Notes: generated by a model from the letters alone, not told the origin. DNA of 60,301 bases from Arthrobacter sp. Bi26 (GCF_918697925.1 NZ_CAKKMF010000024.1:1-60301); one strand, 5' to 3'. Counted from the first letter of the stretch, positions 44,903 to 54,119 are shown. Numbers and translations are program-made.

Positions 44903-45001
44903 TCACCACTTTTCCGGATGAATCAGGACGGCCAGCAAGTAGCCGAAGAGGCACAATCCGGCAATCAGTAGGACGAGCCACATGATCGCGTCGGCGCTCA
45001 C
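44903..45001 (-). CDS. kdpF: KdpF small membrane subunit
   Basis: 32 residues reading VSADAIMWLVLL, then one hydrophobic helix (IAGLCLFGYLLAVLIHPEKW). This is the single-helix KdpF that stabilises the KdpABC complex; the YLLAVLIHPEKW end is characteristic. The GTG at 45001 is chosen because GGAGGG lies six bases upstream, inside the preceding small gene; an ATG at 44983 would give 26 residues. Its start overlaps the stop of the upstream small ORF. Confidence 0.88.
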   Translation of the reverse strand: MSADAIMWLVLLIAGLCLFGYLLAVLIHPEKW

Positions 45002-45117
45002 TTGCCACCCTCCGGCCGGTCATCGGCACCGCCGACCATCCCGGCCAAGACGTGGCCGATCCACATAACGAACCCCATGGCAACCATGAGGATTCCGATA
45101 ACAGCCAGGTCGGCCAT
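44998..45117 (-). CDS. 39-residue membrane peptide heading the kdp operon
   Basis: 39 residues: a methionine-rich helix (MADLAVIGILMVAMGFVMWI) followed by GHVLAGMVGGADDRPEGGK. AAAGGAA precedes the ATG, and the stop shares bases with the kdpF GTG, so it is translated as the first gene of the operon. Not a known Kdp subunit. It might be a second KdpF-like helix or an assembly or regulatory peptide; the coupling and SD make a real gene likely. Confidence 0.65.
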   Translation of the reverse strand: MADLAVIGILMVAMGFVMWIGHVLAGMVGGADDRPEGGK

Positions 45118-45237
45118 TGCAGGGTTCCTTTCATCTGCGCCCCGTTTGCGGGGCTACTGAAAGTCAACGCCTTCGCAAAGGGAAAAAACCCGGTCCTGAT
45201 GCTTTCTTAACGCCTTGAGGGCGGATCTTGACGCTGT

Positions 45238-45304
45238 CTTAACGGGCGCGAAAAGCGCACCTTAACGGGCGCGAAAAGCGCACCTAACGGGTGCGGGAAG
45301 CGCA
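45238..45304. repeat. three tandem 23-bp repeats in the kdp promoter region
   Basis: Units begin at 45238, 45261 and 45284. The first two are identical over 23 bases (CTTAACGGGCGCG then AAAAGCGCAC); the third is degenerate and shorter. A further CTTAACG lies at 45206-45212. Each unit contains a small GCGC-GAAAA-GCGC hairpin. They lie 121-187 bp upstream of the first kdp gene. Direct repeats suit an OmpR-type protein such as KdpE, but this is untested. Confidence 0.75.
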
Positions 45305-45347
45305 GGCGGTGCCGGGCCGAATTGATTCCGGCGGCGGAGGATCGGTC

Positions 45348-45965
45348 TCAGTGAGCTGCGGCGGTGGCGGGGATTTCGACGTAGAGGATGGATCCGGCAG
45401 CCGGCAGGTACCGGTGTTTACGGTGTCTTGCGGGCCGGTAGATGTGTCCGAAGGGGTCCTTCACACGGGCATGCTCCAGCCGGTCCTGACGTGCGAGCAG
45501 GCGGTCGATTTCTTCAATGTTGGACGGGCGTGATGCAAAGCCGTCGATGTCCAGAGACCAGGCGCCCGCGGCCGGTGCTGTCCCGCTTTCCAGGGCGAGG
45601 GTTTCGAACAGGTCCGAGACCACTTCGTAACGGGTAGCGGGGTAGAAGCGGCGGAGCCGGTGCCCTTCCGGGTGCGCGCTTTGCGCGTCCATCCAGGCGT
45701 GGCGGAGCCACTGGAATTCCACTGGGCCATGGGAGCGCCCGAGGATCAGGTGACGATTCGGATCCAAGGCCAGGCGGTAGGCACTGCCGCTGCGGTCGAT
45801 GATGCACGCAGCTTCTTCGATGTATTCAAAGGCCCCCATAAAATCCTGTTCCGACCGGTGATACGAAAACTCCCCGCTGTCATCGACGGCGACGAAATCC
45901 CGGGTGGGACCGGCTCCGGCGGGAAGACCGGATGTGTCCTGTATCCGCCGGGACGTGGTGTGCAT
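45348..45965 (-). CDS. hypothetical protein upstream of kdp
   Basis: 205 residues, no family recognised. Soluble and mixed in composition, with FGHIYRPARHRKHRYLPAAG near the C-terminus (basic and aromatic) and an N-terminal disordered stretch. The start at 45965 is chosen because AGGAG lies upstream; a longer frame adds 21 residues without support. Same strand as kdp but separated by the 230-bp promoter region with tandem repeats. Function unknown. Confidence 0.6.
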   Translation of the reverse strand: MHTTSRRIQDTSGLPAGAGPTRDFVAVDDSGEFSYHRSEQDFMGAFEYIEEAACIIDRSGSAYRLALDPNRHLILGRSHGPVEFQWLRHAWMDAQSAHPEGHRLRRFYPATRYEVVSDLFETLALESGTAPAAGAWSLDIDGFASRPSNIEEIDRLLARQDRLEHARVKDPFGHIYRPARHRKHRYLPAAGSILYVEIPATAAAH

Positions 45966-46373
45966 GCTGGTTGACTCCTGCTGGGGATCGGATTGCGGCC
46001 ACGGTGGCTGCAGCGTTCCTTGTTTCATGACAGCACCGGCGGAGCGTCACCGGAACAGGCCCTAACGCTTTCCATATGGCGGGAGGCCACAAATTTGCGC
46101 TATCTTAATGCGCCCCAGATGCAGCCGCCCGGAGATGGGCTCGCATGGGAATCCGTTGGGCGTCGACCCGAGGCAGCAGCATGTCATCGAGTTGGCGAGC
46201 GGCCCCCTTTTCCCGTGCAGGCGAGCTTCCGGGGCCCGGCGATCATCTCCTGCGGTGATTCCGAGCGGTCTTCCTCGACGGTTTGGTCCCCGCTACATTA
46301 GGCGCAGATCTACAATGTCTCCCCGGTACGCTTCGTTCTCCACCGAACTCGACCGAAAGGCTGGCGCAACCCA
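45966..46373. other. 408-bp non-coding stretch between divergent small genes
   Basis: Lies between the divergent starts of the hypothetical genes at 45965 and 46374. Short open frames on the plus strand (e.g. 46108-46377) have arginine/proline-rich, unnatural composition. AT-richer patch CTATCTTAATG near 46100 could be promoter sequence. No repeat, tRNA or clear hairpin was found. Confidence 0.5.
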
Positions 46374-46634
46374 ATGAAATTGGCCATCGAATACTCGTTT
46401 CGGCTCCGGTTCCAGGACGACATTCACCAAGTCGTCGTCCCTGCCGAACGGCTTTTGAATGTTCCTCTCAACATCGAGGCTGTCCGCCAAGTGGTGGAAG
46501 GCGATGACACCTTACTGAGCGAGCTCTTCCGGGACTTCGCACATGAATACCGGCAGATGGCCAAGGATCCCGGCTATTGGTCCCAAGAGCTGGAACGAAC
46601 CAACGAGACGATCAGACTGGTGGAAGTCGTCTGA
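46374..46634 (+). CDS. small hypothetical protein
   Basis: 86 residues, soluble, acidic and helical (AERLLNVPLNIEAVRQVVEG, LLSELFRDFAHEYRQMAKDP). No family recognised. The initiating ATG lacks a close ribosome site (GAAAGG lies about 14 bases upstream). Coding character is supported by normal amino-acid use and codon pattern. Downstream of it, 297 bp precede the corA start and include the structured leader. Confidence 0.6.
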   Translation: MKLAIEYSFRLRFQDDIHQVVVPAERLLNVPLNIEAVRQVVEGDDTLLSELFRDFAHEYRQMAKDPGYWSQELERTNETIRLVEVV

Positions 46635-46801
46635 GAATGAGGCGCGCCAGCCTTAGCAAGAATTTGCTGCGGTACTCGGGGCATCGTGCTGTGTGCGATG
46701 TTCAAGCGCCGCAGGTGGCTCTGACTTGCCGCCTGGGGATTTTTTGTCCGGCCGGGACCGGCCGTGATGTAATGGGCAGGATTTTGTAGGGTTTCACCTG
46801 A

Positions 46802-46931
46802 GGGAGAGGACGTGTCGCGTGTACACCGAGCCTCCAAGTACCGGCGCCGGGGACATCTCCTCTCCCGCCTGAACCCCGTGTCCCGGGTTCCACACGTCAT
46901 CCGAACGTAGCCCACGGCGGGAGAGGCCATC
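46802..46931 (+). ncRNA. candidate structured leader (translational switch) before corA
   Basis: GGGAGAGGACGTGTC at 46802-46816 pairs with GACATCTCCTCTCCC at 46852-46866 (13 Watson-Crick, one G-U, one mismatch). CCTCTCCCGCC at 46859-46869 can instead pair perfectly over 11 bp with GGCGGGAGAGG at 46916-46926, which contains the probable ribosome site GGGAGAGG five bases before the TTG start. A separate hairpin (GAACCC at 46871-46876 with GGGTTC at 46885-46890) lies between. This is the layout of an RNA switch that hides or frees the ribosome site. It does not resemble the M-box as I know it. Confidence 0.6.
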
Positions 46932-48110
46932 TTGGCCATCTCACCCTGCACTTCCTACGTCTGGACCGCCACCATGAATGCTCGCCGCATTTCCACGCGC
47001 CTGTACAAGCTCGCTTCCCGCCCCCGCCCGGACATCGGAGTCCCCGCTGCGGCCCCTGCCGGGACCCGGGACCTGGCAGCCGCGGGCCGGCCCAGCCTTG
47101 TCGACAGCGGCATCTATCTGGACGGCAGGCGGGTGTCCTCGCCGATGACGCTGCAGGAGACGTTCCAGGAACTGGGCCGCTTCGAGGGATCCATGGCGTG
47201 GATCGGTCTCGTCCGGCCGGAGGCTTCTGAGCTGCAGTCTCTGGCCGCCGAATTCGACCTGCATGAACTCGCCGTGGAAGACGCCGTCGTGGCCCATCAG
47301 CGATCCAAGCTCGAACGCTACGGCGACACCCTCTTTGTGGTCCTGCGGGCAGCCCGCTATCTGGATTCGCGCGAAGAGATCGAATTCAGCGAACTCCACG
47401 TCTTCGTGGGCCCGAACTTCATCATCACCGTGCGCCACGGCGGGTCGCCGGATCTGGTGCAGGTCCGCCGGCGCCTCGAGCACGACGCAACTTTGCTGCG
47501 GCTGGGCCCGGAGGCTGTGCTCTACGCGATCCTGGATGCCGTCGTGGACGACTACGCCCCTGTGGTCTCGGGCCTGGAGAACGATATCGACGAAATCGAA
47601 ACCGAAGTCTTCGGCGGCGACCCCGCCGTGTCCCGGCGCATCTACGAGCTCTCCCGCGAAGTGATCGAATTCCAACGCTCGACCCACCCGCTGACGCGCA
47701 TCCTTGAGGCCCTAGCCGGCGGCTTCACGAAATACGGGATCGCCGACGACCTGCAGCAATACTTGCGCGACGTCGCCGACCACACAGCCCAGGTCAACGA
47801 ACGCATCGACAGCTTCCGGTTCATGCTCAGGGACATCCTTACTGTCAACGCGACCCTCGTCGCACAGAGCCAGAATGAGGAAATGAAACACCTCGCGGAG
47901 TCCAGCAACGCCCAGAACGAAGAGGTGAAGAAGATCTCCGCCTGGGCCGCCATACTGTTCGCCCCGACCCTCGTGGGCACTGTGTACGGCATGAACTTCG
48001 AGAACATGCCCGAGCTGCACTGGGAGTACGGTTATCCGCTTTCGGTCGCTTCGATGATCGCCGTCAGCACCATCCTGTATCGGATCTTCAGAAAGCGCAG
48101 CTGGATCTAA
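46932..48110 (+). CDS. corA: CorA-like magnesium/cobalt transporter, copy 1
   Basis: 392 residues. N-terminal extension of 50 residues, soluble domain ([38 protein letters not shown]), long stalk helix and two C-terminal membrane helices with the CorA signature YGMNF ([16 protein letters not shown]). The stalk end carries two 14-residue units starting QNEEM and QNEEV. Homopentameric Mg2+ channel by family knowledge. The TTG at 46932 has GGGAGAGG upstream; an ATG at 46974 lacks one. A structured leader precedes it. Confidence 0.88.
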   Translation: MAISPCTSYVWTATMNARRISTRLYKLASRPRPDIGVPAAAPAGTRDLAAAGRPSLVDSGIYLDGRRVSSPMTLQETFQELGRFEGSMAWIGLVRPEASELQSLAAEFDLHELAVEDAVVAHQRSKLERYGDTLFVVLRAARYLDSREEIEFSELHVFVGPNFIITVRHGGSPDLVQVRRRLEHDATLLRLGPEAVLYAILDAVVDDYAPVVSGLENDIDEIETEVFGGDPAVSRRIYELSREVIEFQRSTHPLTRILEALAGGFTKYGIADDLQQYLRDVADHTAQVNERIDSFRFMLRDILTVNATLVAQSQNEEMKHLAESSNAQNEEVKKISAWAAILFAPTLVGTVYGMNFENMPELHWEYGYPLSVASMIAVSTILYRIFRKRSWI

Positions 48111-48291
48111 GCTGAATTAGCCTCAGCTGCCGGCGTGCCGTTCATCGCAGCGGCACCTGCTTTTGAAAGCCGTCATCGCGGCTGTTTGCGATCCCCTGGA
48201 CCCGTGCCGGGGGGCCTTCCGGCCCTAGGCTGCGCGAGGACAACGCCGGGATATTGGATGTACTGGCAAGTTCCCCGAAGGGCATGGAATC

Positions 48292-49157
48292 GTGCACAGC
48301 CGGATCGTGGTTGGTGTCGATAATTCCAAGGCCGGTCACGCCGCATTGGAGTGGGCGGCCAGGCGGGCCGCCCAGTTTCATGTACCCCTGAATCTGGTGC
48401 GTGTCGTTCCTGGTCCGTGGTCCTTCCGGCACGCCGACCGGTATCAGGAGGCCATGAACCGGGCCGCTGAGCTGCTGGCTGCGGAAGCCCAGCGGGTGTC
48501 GGCGCTGGACCCCGCGGTCCCGGTCAGCACGACTCTCGGGACAGGAGAGACAGCCAGGACCCTTCGGCGGCTCTCTGGGGATTCGGACATGGTCGTGTAG
48601 GAACCGACAGGCGCCCGGACAGGCACGGTGAGGGCTTCGGGTCGGTCAGTTTTCAGACGGCCGCCATCAGCAACTGCGTGGTGGCGGTCGTGCCCGCGGC
48701 CGGCGATGAAGACCGGTCCGGTGTTGTCGTCGGCACCGACGGGTCCGCGGACGCGGCCGTCGCTGTGGAATGGGCCGCCGCGGAAGCGCTCCGCCTTGGC
48801 CAGGACCTGATGGTGGTCCATGTCTGCAACGGTCAGGAAGAACCCGGCGGCGGGCCAGCAGGCTCCGGAGCTGACGGAATGGCCACGGATACCTGCTCGG
48901 TTCTGGCTGAAGCCGTCGCCAGTTTGGCCCAGGACCATCCCGGATTGCGGGTTAACCCGGTGCTGGAGAGCGGCAGGTACCCGGCGCCGGCCCTGGTCAG
49001 GGCCGGCGCGCATGCCGTGCTCCTCGTCATTGGATGCAAAGGCCGCGGTGGCCTGGACGTCCTGGTGGGTTCGGTCGCCCGGGATGTCCTCATGGATGTT
49101 CAATGCCCGACGCTTATCACCCGCCCGGGGCAGCACCAGCGGTCTTCCGGCACCTGA
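48292..49157 (+). pseudogene. tandem universal stress protein broken by one-base deletion
   Basis: The first frame reads MHSRIVVGVDNSKAGHAALE through GDSDMVV and stops at TAG (48598). Reading the next frame just after it gives GTDRRPDRHGEGFGSVSFQT and AAISNCVVAVVPAAGDED, then the second UspA domain (VVVGTDGSADAAVAVEWAAA) to 49157. Inserting one base restores a two-domain protein of 288 residues, the usual tandem Usp length, with VVVGTD at the repaired spot. Length is exactly one base short of a multiple of three. The second half could still be expressed from an internal start at 48678. Confidence 0.8.
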
Positions 49158-49218
49158 AGGTCCGGGGTGCCGGCCCGGAGCACGTCCGATGACACTTGCA
49201 GGGATCTCGCCTGGCAGT

Positions 49219-50277
49219 TCAGAGCCACTTGCGGTGCTTGAACGAAAGGTACAGGACGACACCCATGGCGAGCATGAGGCCGAGCGCGAACGGGTAGCCC
49301 ATCGACCAGGCCAGTTCGGGCATGACGTCGAAGTTCATCCCGTATACGGTTCCCACGAGGGTGGGGGCGAAGAGGATGGCCGCCCAAGCAGAGATCTTCT
49401 TGACTTCCTCGTTTTGGCTCAGGCCCGCTTCGGAGAGGTGCCGCATCTCCTCGTTCTGGGCCAGGCTCAATTCAGAGAGACGCTGCATCTCCTCGTTCTG
49501 TTGCTGGGCTACCAGCGTTGCGTGGACGGTCAGCGCGCTCTGAAGCAGAACACGGAAAGCGTCGACGCGTTCCACGACGCGGATGACGTGGTCATGGACG
49601 TCCCTCAGCCTGCGCTGCAGCTCCAGATCAAGATGGTATTTCTCCGCACCGCGTTCAAGAGCCTCCAGCATGGGCCGAATCGGGTGCGTGGCGCGCTGGA
49701 ACTCGATGACTTCCCGGGAGAGCTCGTAGATCCGGCGGGCCACGTCCGGGCCGGCGCTGAACAGCTCGTCCTCGATCTCGTCGATGTCGTTTTCCAGGCC
49801 GGCGACGACGGGTTCATACTGGTCCGCGACTTCGTCCAGGATTGCGTACAGCACGGCCTGCGGGCCCAGCGCCAGCAGCTCCGGGGCGGCCTCCATCCGG
49901 CGGCGGACCTTGGCCAGGTTAGGGGACTCCGCATGTCGGACCGTGACCACGAAGTCCGGACCGACAAAGACGTGCAGCTCGCCGAACTCAACCTTCTCTA
50001 CATCGTCCAGATACCGTGCCGGGCGCAGCACGGTGAACAGCGTGTCCCCGTAGCGTTCAAGTTTGGCCCGCTGGTGACCGTGGAGGGCATCCTCAACGGC
50101 AAGCTCGTGCAGGCTGAACTCGTTCGCAACCGATGTCAGTTCATCCAGGCCCGGACGGTACAGCCCGATCCACGCCATCCCCCCGCGTGCCCGCATGACC
50201 TCATACGTTTCATCCAGATTCTTGGGGTTGTCCGTCCGCAGACCGTCAACGTAGACGGCGTTGTCGATCATGGTCAT
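49219..50277 (-). CDS. CorA-like magnesium/cobalt transporter, copy 2
   Basis: 352 residues, close paralogue of the protein at 46932 but without its N-terminal extension ([39 protein letters not shown]). The stalk contains three 14-residue units starting QNEEM, QNEEM and QNEEV, one more than the paralogue. C-terminal [13 protein letters not shown] and two membrane helices. Start at the ATG 50277 with AGGGA upstream; an upstream in-frame ATG exists eight codons earlier. Convergent with the broken usp gene. Confidence 0.9.
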   Translation of the reverse strand: MTMIDNAVYVDGLRTDNPKNLDETYEVMRARGGMAWIGLYRPGLDELTSVANEFSLHELAVEDALHGHQRAKLERYGDTLFTVLRPARYLDDVEKVEFGELHVFVGPDFVVTVRHAESPNLAKVRRRMEAAPELLALGPQAVLYAILDEVADQYEPVVAGLENDIDEIEDELFSAGPDVARRIYELSREVIEFQRATHPIRPMLEALERGAEKYHLDLELQRRLRDVHDHVIRVVERVDAFRVLLQSALTVHATLVAQQQNEEMQRLSELSLAQNEEMRHLSEAGLSQNEEVKKISAWAAILFAPTLVGTVYGMNFDVMPELAWSMGYPFALGLMLAMGVVLYLSFKHRKWL

Positions 50278-50676
50278 GATGTCTGTCCCTCGCTCCTGCA
50301 TGCAGCCCTGGCCGATCCCACAGCCAAGGCGCCGGCGGGTCCACTGTATCCGGACGCGGGACAACCCCGCAGGATCGCGCGGATGCGCGCACGATTCAGA
50401 GTCCAGACAGCTAGTCGCGCAGGGTGCCGGACGCGTTCCGGGTCCGAGTCCCCAACGCCGCCGCTGGACGTCGTAGGCCTTGACGAAGGCAACGCGGGTG
50501 AGATCGATGAGGCGGGGGCCGCGGACGTCGGCGGAGAACACTTCGCCTTCGCGGTGGGCTATACCTTGCCCGCGTTAAGGAACCGTCAGGATTGTTCGCC
50601 TGGCGGTAGCGGCGGTTGCCGGGGCTGGTACTGTCGCGGACGGAAGCGGCGCGGTGCGCCGCGTAGAAAGGACATC
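50278..50676. other. 399-bp divergent control region, corA copy 2 / APC permease
   Basis: No gene can be supported here. The reverse strand has an open frame that could extend the CorA protein N-terminally by 88 residues, but it lacks a ribosome site and its composition is unlike CorA. AGAAAGGA at 50666-50673 is the permease ribosome site. No repeat was identified. Confidence 0.5.
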
Positions 50677-52653
50677 ATGACCACGCTCAGCCGGCCCCCG
50701 GCAGATCCTTCGGCGCCCCGGCCGGGCGCAGGGGAGCACTTCAGGAACTGGCTGCTGTTCGGCCTCCAGGACGCCAAGGGAATCCACCAAGGGCCCGGGG
50801 CCGTGAGCGACAGCCACCTGAAGAAACACACGTGGTGGCAGGTCATGTGCCTGACCGGCGTGGATTACTTTTCCACCCTGGGCTACCAGCCCGCCATTGC
50901 CGCGCTCGCGGCCGGCGTGATTTCGCCGCTGGCCACCCTGGTCCTCGTCGCCGTCACCCTGCTGGGCGCATTGCCGGTGTACCGACGTGTCGCTGGCGAA
51001 AGTCCGCGCGGTGAAGGGTCCATCGCCATGCTGGAGCGGCTGTTGCCGCGCTGGGGCGGGAAACTGCTCGTCCTGGTGCTGCTCGGCTTCGCCGCCACAG
51101 ACTTCATGATCACCATGACGCTCTCCGCCGCCGACGCGACCGCTCACGCCATCGAAAACCCCTTCGCCCCCGACTGGATGCAAGGCCAGAACGTCGCGGT
51201 CACGCTCGTCTTCCTGGCCCTGCTCGCCGCGGTGTTCCTGCGCGGCTTCAAGGAGGCGATCGGCGTCGCCGTCGTCCTCGTGGGTATTTACCTCGGACTG
51301 AACGTGATCGTGGTCATAACAACGATCTTCGAGGTCATCAGCCACCCGGTGGCCGTGGACAACTGGTGGCTGGCCCTGACCACCCAGCACGGGAGCCCGC
51401 TGATGGTGGTGGGCATCGCGCTGCTGGTCTTCCCGAAGCTGGCCCTGGGACTCTCCGGGTTCGAGACCGGGGTCGCCGTCATGCCGCAGATCCGCGGTCA
51501 CGCCACGGACACCGAGGAGAACCCTGAGGGCCGGATCAAGGGGGCCCGCCGACTGCTGACGACGGCGGCCCTCATCATGAGTGCCTTCCTCATCACGACC
51601 AGCTTCACCACGGTGGTGCTGATCCCGGCGCAGGAATTCCAGCCGGGCGGGCAGGCGAACGGGCGTGCCCTGGCTTACCTCGCCCACCAATACCTGGGCG
51701 ACGGATTCGGCACCGTCTACGACATCAGTACCATTGCCATCCTGTGGTTTGCCGGCGCCTCGGCCATGGCCGGGCTCCTGAACCTCGTGCCGCGCTATCT
51801 GCCCCGGTACGGCATGGCTCCGGAATGGGCCCGCGCGGTCCGGCCGCTGGTCCTGGTGTTCACGCTCGTGGGGTTCCTGATCACCTGGCTGTTCGACGCC
51901 GACGTCGACGCCCAGGGCGGCGCCTACGCCACCGGCGTCCTGGTCCTGATGACATCGGCGGCGATTGCCGTGACGTTGTCCGCGCGCAGCCGGCGGCAGC
52001 GTAAGCGCAGTATCGGCTTCGGCGTCATCGCCGTCGTGTTTATCTACACCACGGTGGCCAACATCTTCGAACGGCCCGAAGGCATTCGGATCGCGGCGCT
52101 CTTCATCGTCGGGATCATCGTGATCTCCCTGCTCTCCCGCCTCCGGCGCTCCTTCGAGCTCCACGCCACTCACGTGCGGATGGACACCCCTGCCCTGGAA
52201 TTCCTGGCCGCCAATGAATCGGGCCCCATCGCGATCATTGCCCACGAACCGCTGCGGCTGAGCGCCGAGGCGTACCGGGACAAGCTCACGTCCGCCATTG
52301 AGGTCAGCCACCTCCCGGTGGACTACCAGGCGATATTCCTCGAAGTCGTGGTGGACGACTCGTCGGACTTTGAGACCGCGCTCGAGGTCCGCGGGGTGAT
52401 CCGGCATGGGTACCAGATCCTGGAGGTCCACGGGCCTGTTGTACCGAACACGATCGCCTCCGTGCTGCTGCACATCCGCGATGTCACCGGGCTGATGCCG
52501 CACATCTACTTCCGATGGACGGAGGGAAACCCGTTCACCAACCTCCTGCGGTTCCTGGCGTTCGGCGAAGGCGAAATCGCGCCGGTCACCCGTGAAGTGC
52601 TGCGCGAGGCCGAGCCGGACGTCACAAAGCGTCCGTGGGTCCACGTCGGCTGA
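50677..52653 (+). CDS. APC-superfamily permease, possibly KimA-like K+ importer
   Basis: 658 residues. Residues 1-60 are a cytoplasmic N-terminus, then about twelve membrane helices (60-480) beginning with [22 protein letters not shown]-terminal soluble domain of about 170 residues follows ([33 protein letters not shown] strands, [20 protein letters not shown]). Size and the soluble tail fit the YdaO/KimA branch of the APC superfamily, which imports potassium, and the neighbourhood is rich in K+/Mg2+ genes. Other APC members carry amino acids, so the substrate is not certain. AAAGGA precedes the ATG. Confidence 0.8.
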   Translation: MTTLSRPPADPSAPRPGAGEHFRNWLLFGLQDAKGIHQGPGAVSDSHLKKHTWWQVMCLTGVDYFSTLGYQPAIAALAAGVISPLATLVLVAVTLLGALPVYRRVAGESPRGEGSIAMLERLLPRWGGKLLVLVLLGFAATDFMITMTLSAADATAHAIENPFAPDWMQGQNVAVTLVFLALLAAVFLRGFKEAIGVAVVLVGIYLGLNVIVVITTIFEVISHPVAVDNWWLALTTQHGSPLMVVGIALLVFPKLALGLSGFETGVAVMPQIRGHATDTEENPEGRIKGARRLLTTAALIMSAFLITTSFTTVVLIPAQEFQPGGQANGRALAYLAHQYLGDGFGTVYDISTIAILWFAGASAMAGLLNLVPRYLPRYGMAPEWARAVRPLVLVFTLVGFLITWLFDADVDAQGGAYATGVLVLMTSAAIAVTLSARSRRQRKRSIGFGVIAVVFIYTTVANIFERPEGIRIAALFIVGIIVISLLSRLRRSFELHATHVRMDTPALEFLAANESGPIAIIAHEPLRLSAEAYRDKLTSAIEVSHLPVDYQAIFLEVVVDDSSDFETALEVRGVIRHGYQILEVHGPVVPNTIASVLLHIRDVTGLMPHIYFRWTEGNPFTNLLRFLAFGEGEIAPVTREVLREAEPDVTKRPWVHVG

Positions 52654-52701
52654 CGCCGGGCCCTTGAGCCGGGCGCCCGGCAGCAGGGGCCGGGGAACAC
52701 A

Positions 52702-52736
52702 AACGCCCCTCCGGAGGAGTCCTCCGGAGGGGCGTT
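52702..52736. terminator. bidirectional terminator between permease and cold-shock gene
   Basis: 17-base arms (AACGCCCCTCCGGAGGA and its exact inverse) at 52702-52718 and 52720-52736 form a perfect hairpin between convergent genes. Flanking A- and T-rich bases are modest, so it may act in both directions. Confidence 0.85.
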
Positions 52737-52788
52737 GTGGTCTTCGGGGAAGTGTCCCGGCCAGGCGGCCGGGGCAATTCCAACGTAC

Positions 52789-52992
52789 TTAGAGCGGGCG
52801 GATGTTCTCAGCCTGCGGGCCTTTCGGGCCCTGCGTGACGTCGAATTCAACCTTCTGGTTCTCGTCCAGCGAGCGGTAGCCGCTGGTGGCGATTGCCGAG
52901 TAGTGGGCGAAAACGTCGGCCGACCCGTCATCCGGGGCAATGAAGCCAAAACCCTTTTCGGCGTTGAACCATTTAACTGTGCCTGTAGCCAT
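52789..52992 (-). CDS. cold-shock protein (CspA family)
   Basis: 67 residues, the complete cold-shock domain: RNP1 motif [10 protein letters not shown] and RNP2 motif VFAHYSAI, starting [14 protein letters not shown]. Binds single-stranded RNA/DNA as an RNA chaperone. Start at 52992 with AAGGA-type purines upstream (GAAGGATAAAGGC). A non-coding upstream region of about 100 bp may be a long 5' leader as in other csp genes. Monocistronic, facing the permease terminator. Confidence 0.95.
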   Translation of the reverse strand: MATGTVKWFNAEKGFGFIAPDDGSADVFAHYSAIATSGYRSLDENQKVEFDVTQGPKGPQAENIRPL

Positions 52993-53139
52993 GCCTTTAT
53001 CCTTCTGAAATGCTGCTGATCTCCGGCGGCCCTGCGGCCAACGGCTGCGGAGACATTCGTCCGCTGTCCCCAACGTACGGTGCGACGGGCCGCGGTGCAA
53101 GGGTCTAGCGACGGTCTTCGTCTCGGCCGCTTGCTTCAG

Positions 53140-54093
53140 TCATGCGGAGACGGAGGCGTCGAAGAGCTCAATCAGGTCCCGGCTTATCTGGTACGGCGAG
53201 GTTTCGCTGGGGCTGTGGCCGCCGCGGTAGACCGCAATTCGCGCCCCGATCGACTGCGCGAAGTTGCGGTGCAGCGCCAGCGGCCAGAGGTCGTGTTCGC
53301 CGACGGCGACAAGCTTCGGAAGCGTCGCGGCGGCCAGGACACGCCGCAGATCCGGTGTGTGCTTCATGAGGCCGATGATGTCAATGACGGAGGCGCGGCG
53401 CGTAAACGCGAACCGGCTCTTCACGAACCGCAGCCGTTTGGGCGCCACACGGGCAACGTTCCTGCGGATACCCCAAATCATCAACGCTGTGCCGACCCTG
53501 CTGCTGACCCAGCGACTGAACCAGCCGGCCAGGCGCAGGCCGCGGAAACTCTGACCCGGCTCGGGCGGGCAGCTGATCAAGGTCAGGCTGCGGAATTTCT
53601 CTGGCCGGTGGGCGAAGGCCAGTTGGACTACGATCGCCGCGAAGGAGTATCCCACGACGTGCACCGCGCCTTCTTCGGCATCCAGCATGGCGAGGAGGTC
53701 GTCGCGGAAGAGTTCGTAATCGTAGCGGCGCCGGGGCGGAACGAGGTTTTCCGGCCCGGCCGGGGCGGATTCATACTGCCCGGCGATGTCGCAGCTGAGG
53801 ACGAAATAGCCGGCCCCTGCGAGCTCGGGCAGCATGAGGATGAAGTCTTCCTTGGAGCCGGTTGCACCCGGGATGAGCACGACCCGCGGGTTCCCGGGAT
53901 CTCCGGTGGAGATGGTCGCCAGCGTGCCGCTGGGCGCCGCGAACTCACCGCGCACCACGCCTTTCGGGAGTTCGGCCCAGTCGAAGTCGGGCAACGCGGC
54001 GTCCCGGCGGGCGGCATCGTCCACCAGTCCCGAACCGAAGCCCTCGGGCTCGGGAAATGGTGTGCCCTCTGCGTTGCGGCCGACAGACACCAT
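53140..54093 (-). CDS. alpha/beta hydrolase
   Basis: 317 residues, alpha/beta hydrolase fold. Nucleophile Ser in VVGYSFAAIVVQ near residue 150 (GxSxA rather than the commoner GxSxG), oxyanion region VVLIPGATGSKEDF, acid Asp probably in AVGEHDLWP and catalytic His in RGGHSPSETSP. A basic segment (IRRNVARVAPKRLRF) sits in the cap region. Substrate unknown; an esterase or lactonase is plausible. Same strand as the next gene, with 26 bp between them. Confidence 0.8.
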   Translation of the reverse strand: MVSVGRNAEGTPFPEPEGFGSGLVDDAARRDAALPDFDWAELPKGVVRGEFAAPSGTLATISTGDPGNPRVVLIPGATGSKEDFILMLPELAGAGYFVLSCDIAGQYESAPAGPENLVPPRRRYDYELFRDDLLAMLDAEEGAVHVVGYSFAAIVVQLAFAHRPEKFRSLTLISCPPEPGQSFRGLRLAGWFSRWVSSRVGTALMIWGIRRNVARVAPKRLRFVKSRFAFTRRASVIDIIGLMKHTPDLRRVLAAATLPKLVAVGEHDLWPLALHRNFAQSIGARIAVYRGGHSPSETSPYQISRDLIELFDASVSA

Positions 54094-54119
54094 AGACCTA
54101 ACATAGCCCCTTCATCTGC

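Noticed and set aside
45238..45304. Tandem repeats considered as a CRISPR array
   Set aside because: Units are contiguous without unique spacers and there are no cas genes.
46108..46377. 89-residue open frame overlapping the start of the gene at 46374 (ATGA)
   Set aside because: Arg/Pro/Ser-rich composition without hydrophobic core pattern and no ribosome site; overlap alone is not enough in GC-rich DNA.
46780..46931. M-box (ykoK) magnesium riboswitch before corA
   Set aside because: The conserved M-box segments I know are not visible; kept as an unnamed structured leader.
50278..50541. N-terminal extension of corA copy 2
   Set aside because: No ribosome site, odd composition, and the normal CorA start follows AGGGA at 50277.
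48820..50676. In-frame extension of the APC permease by 619 residues upstream
   Set aside because: It runs antisense through corA copy 2 and lacks a start signal; AAAGGA before the ATG at 50677 defines the real start.
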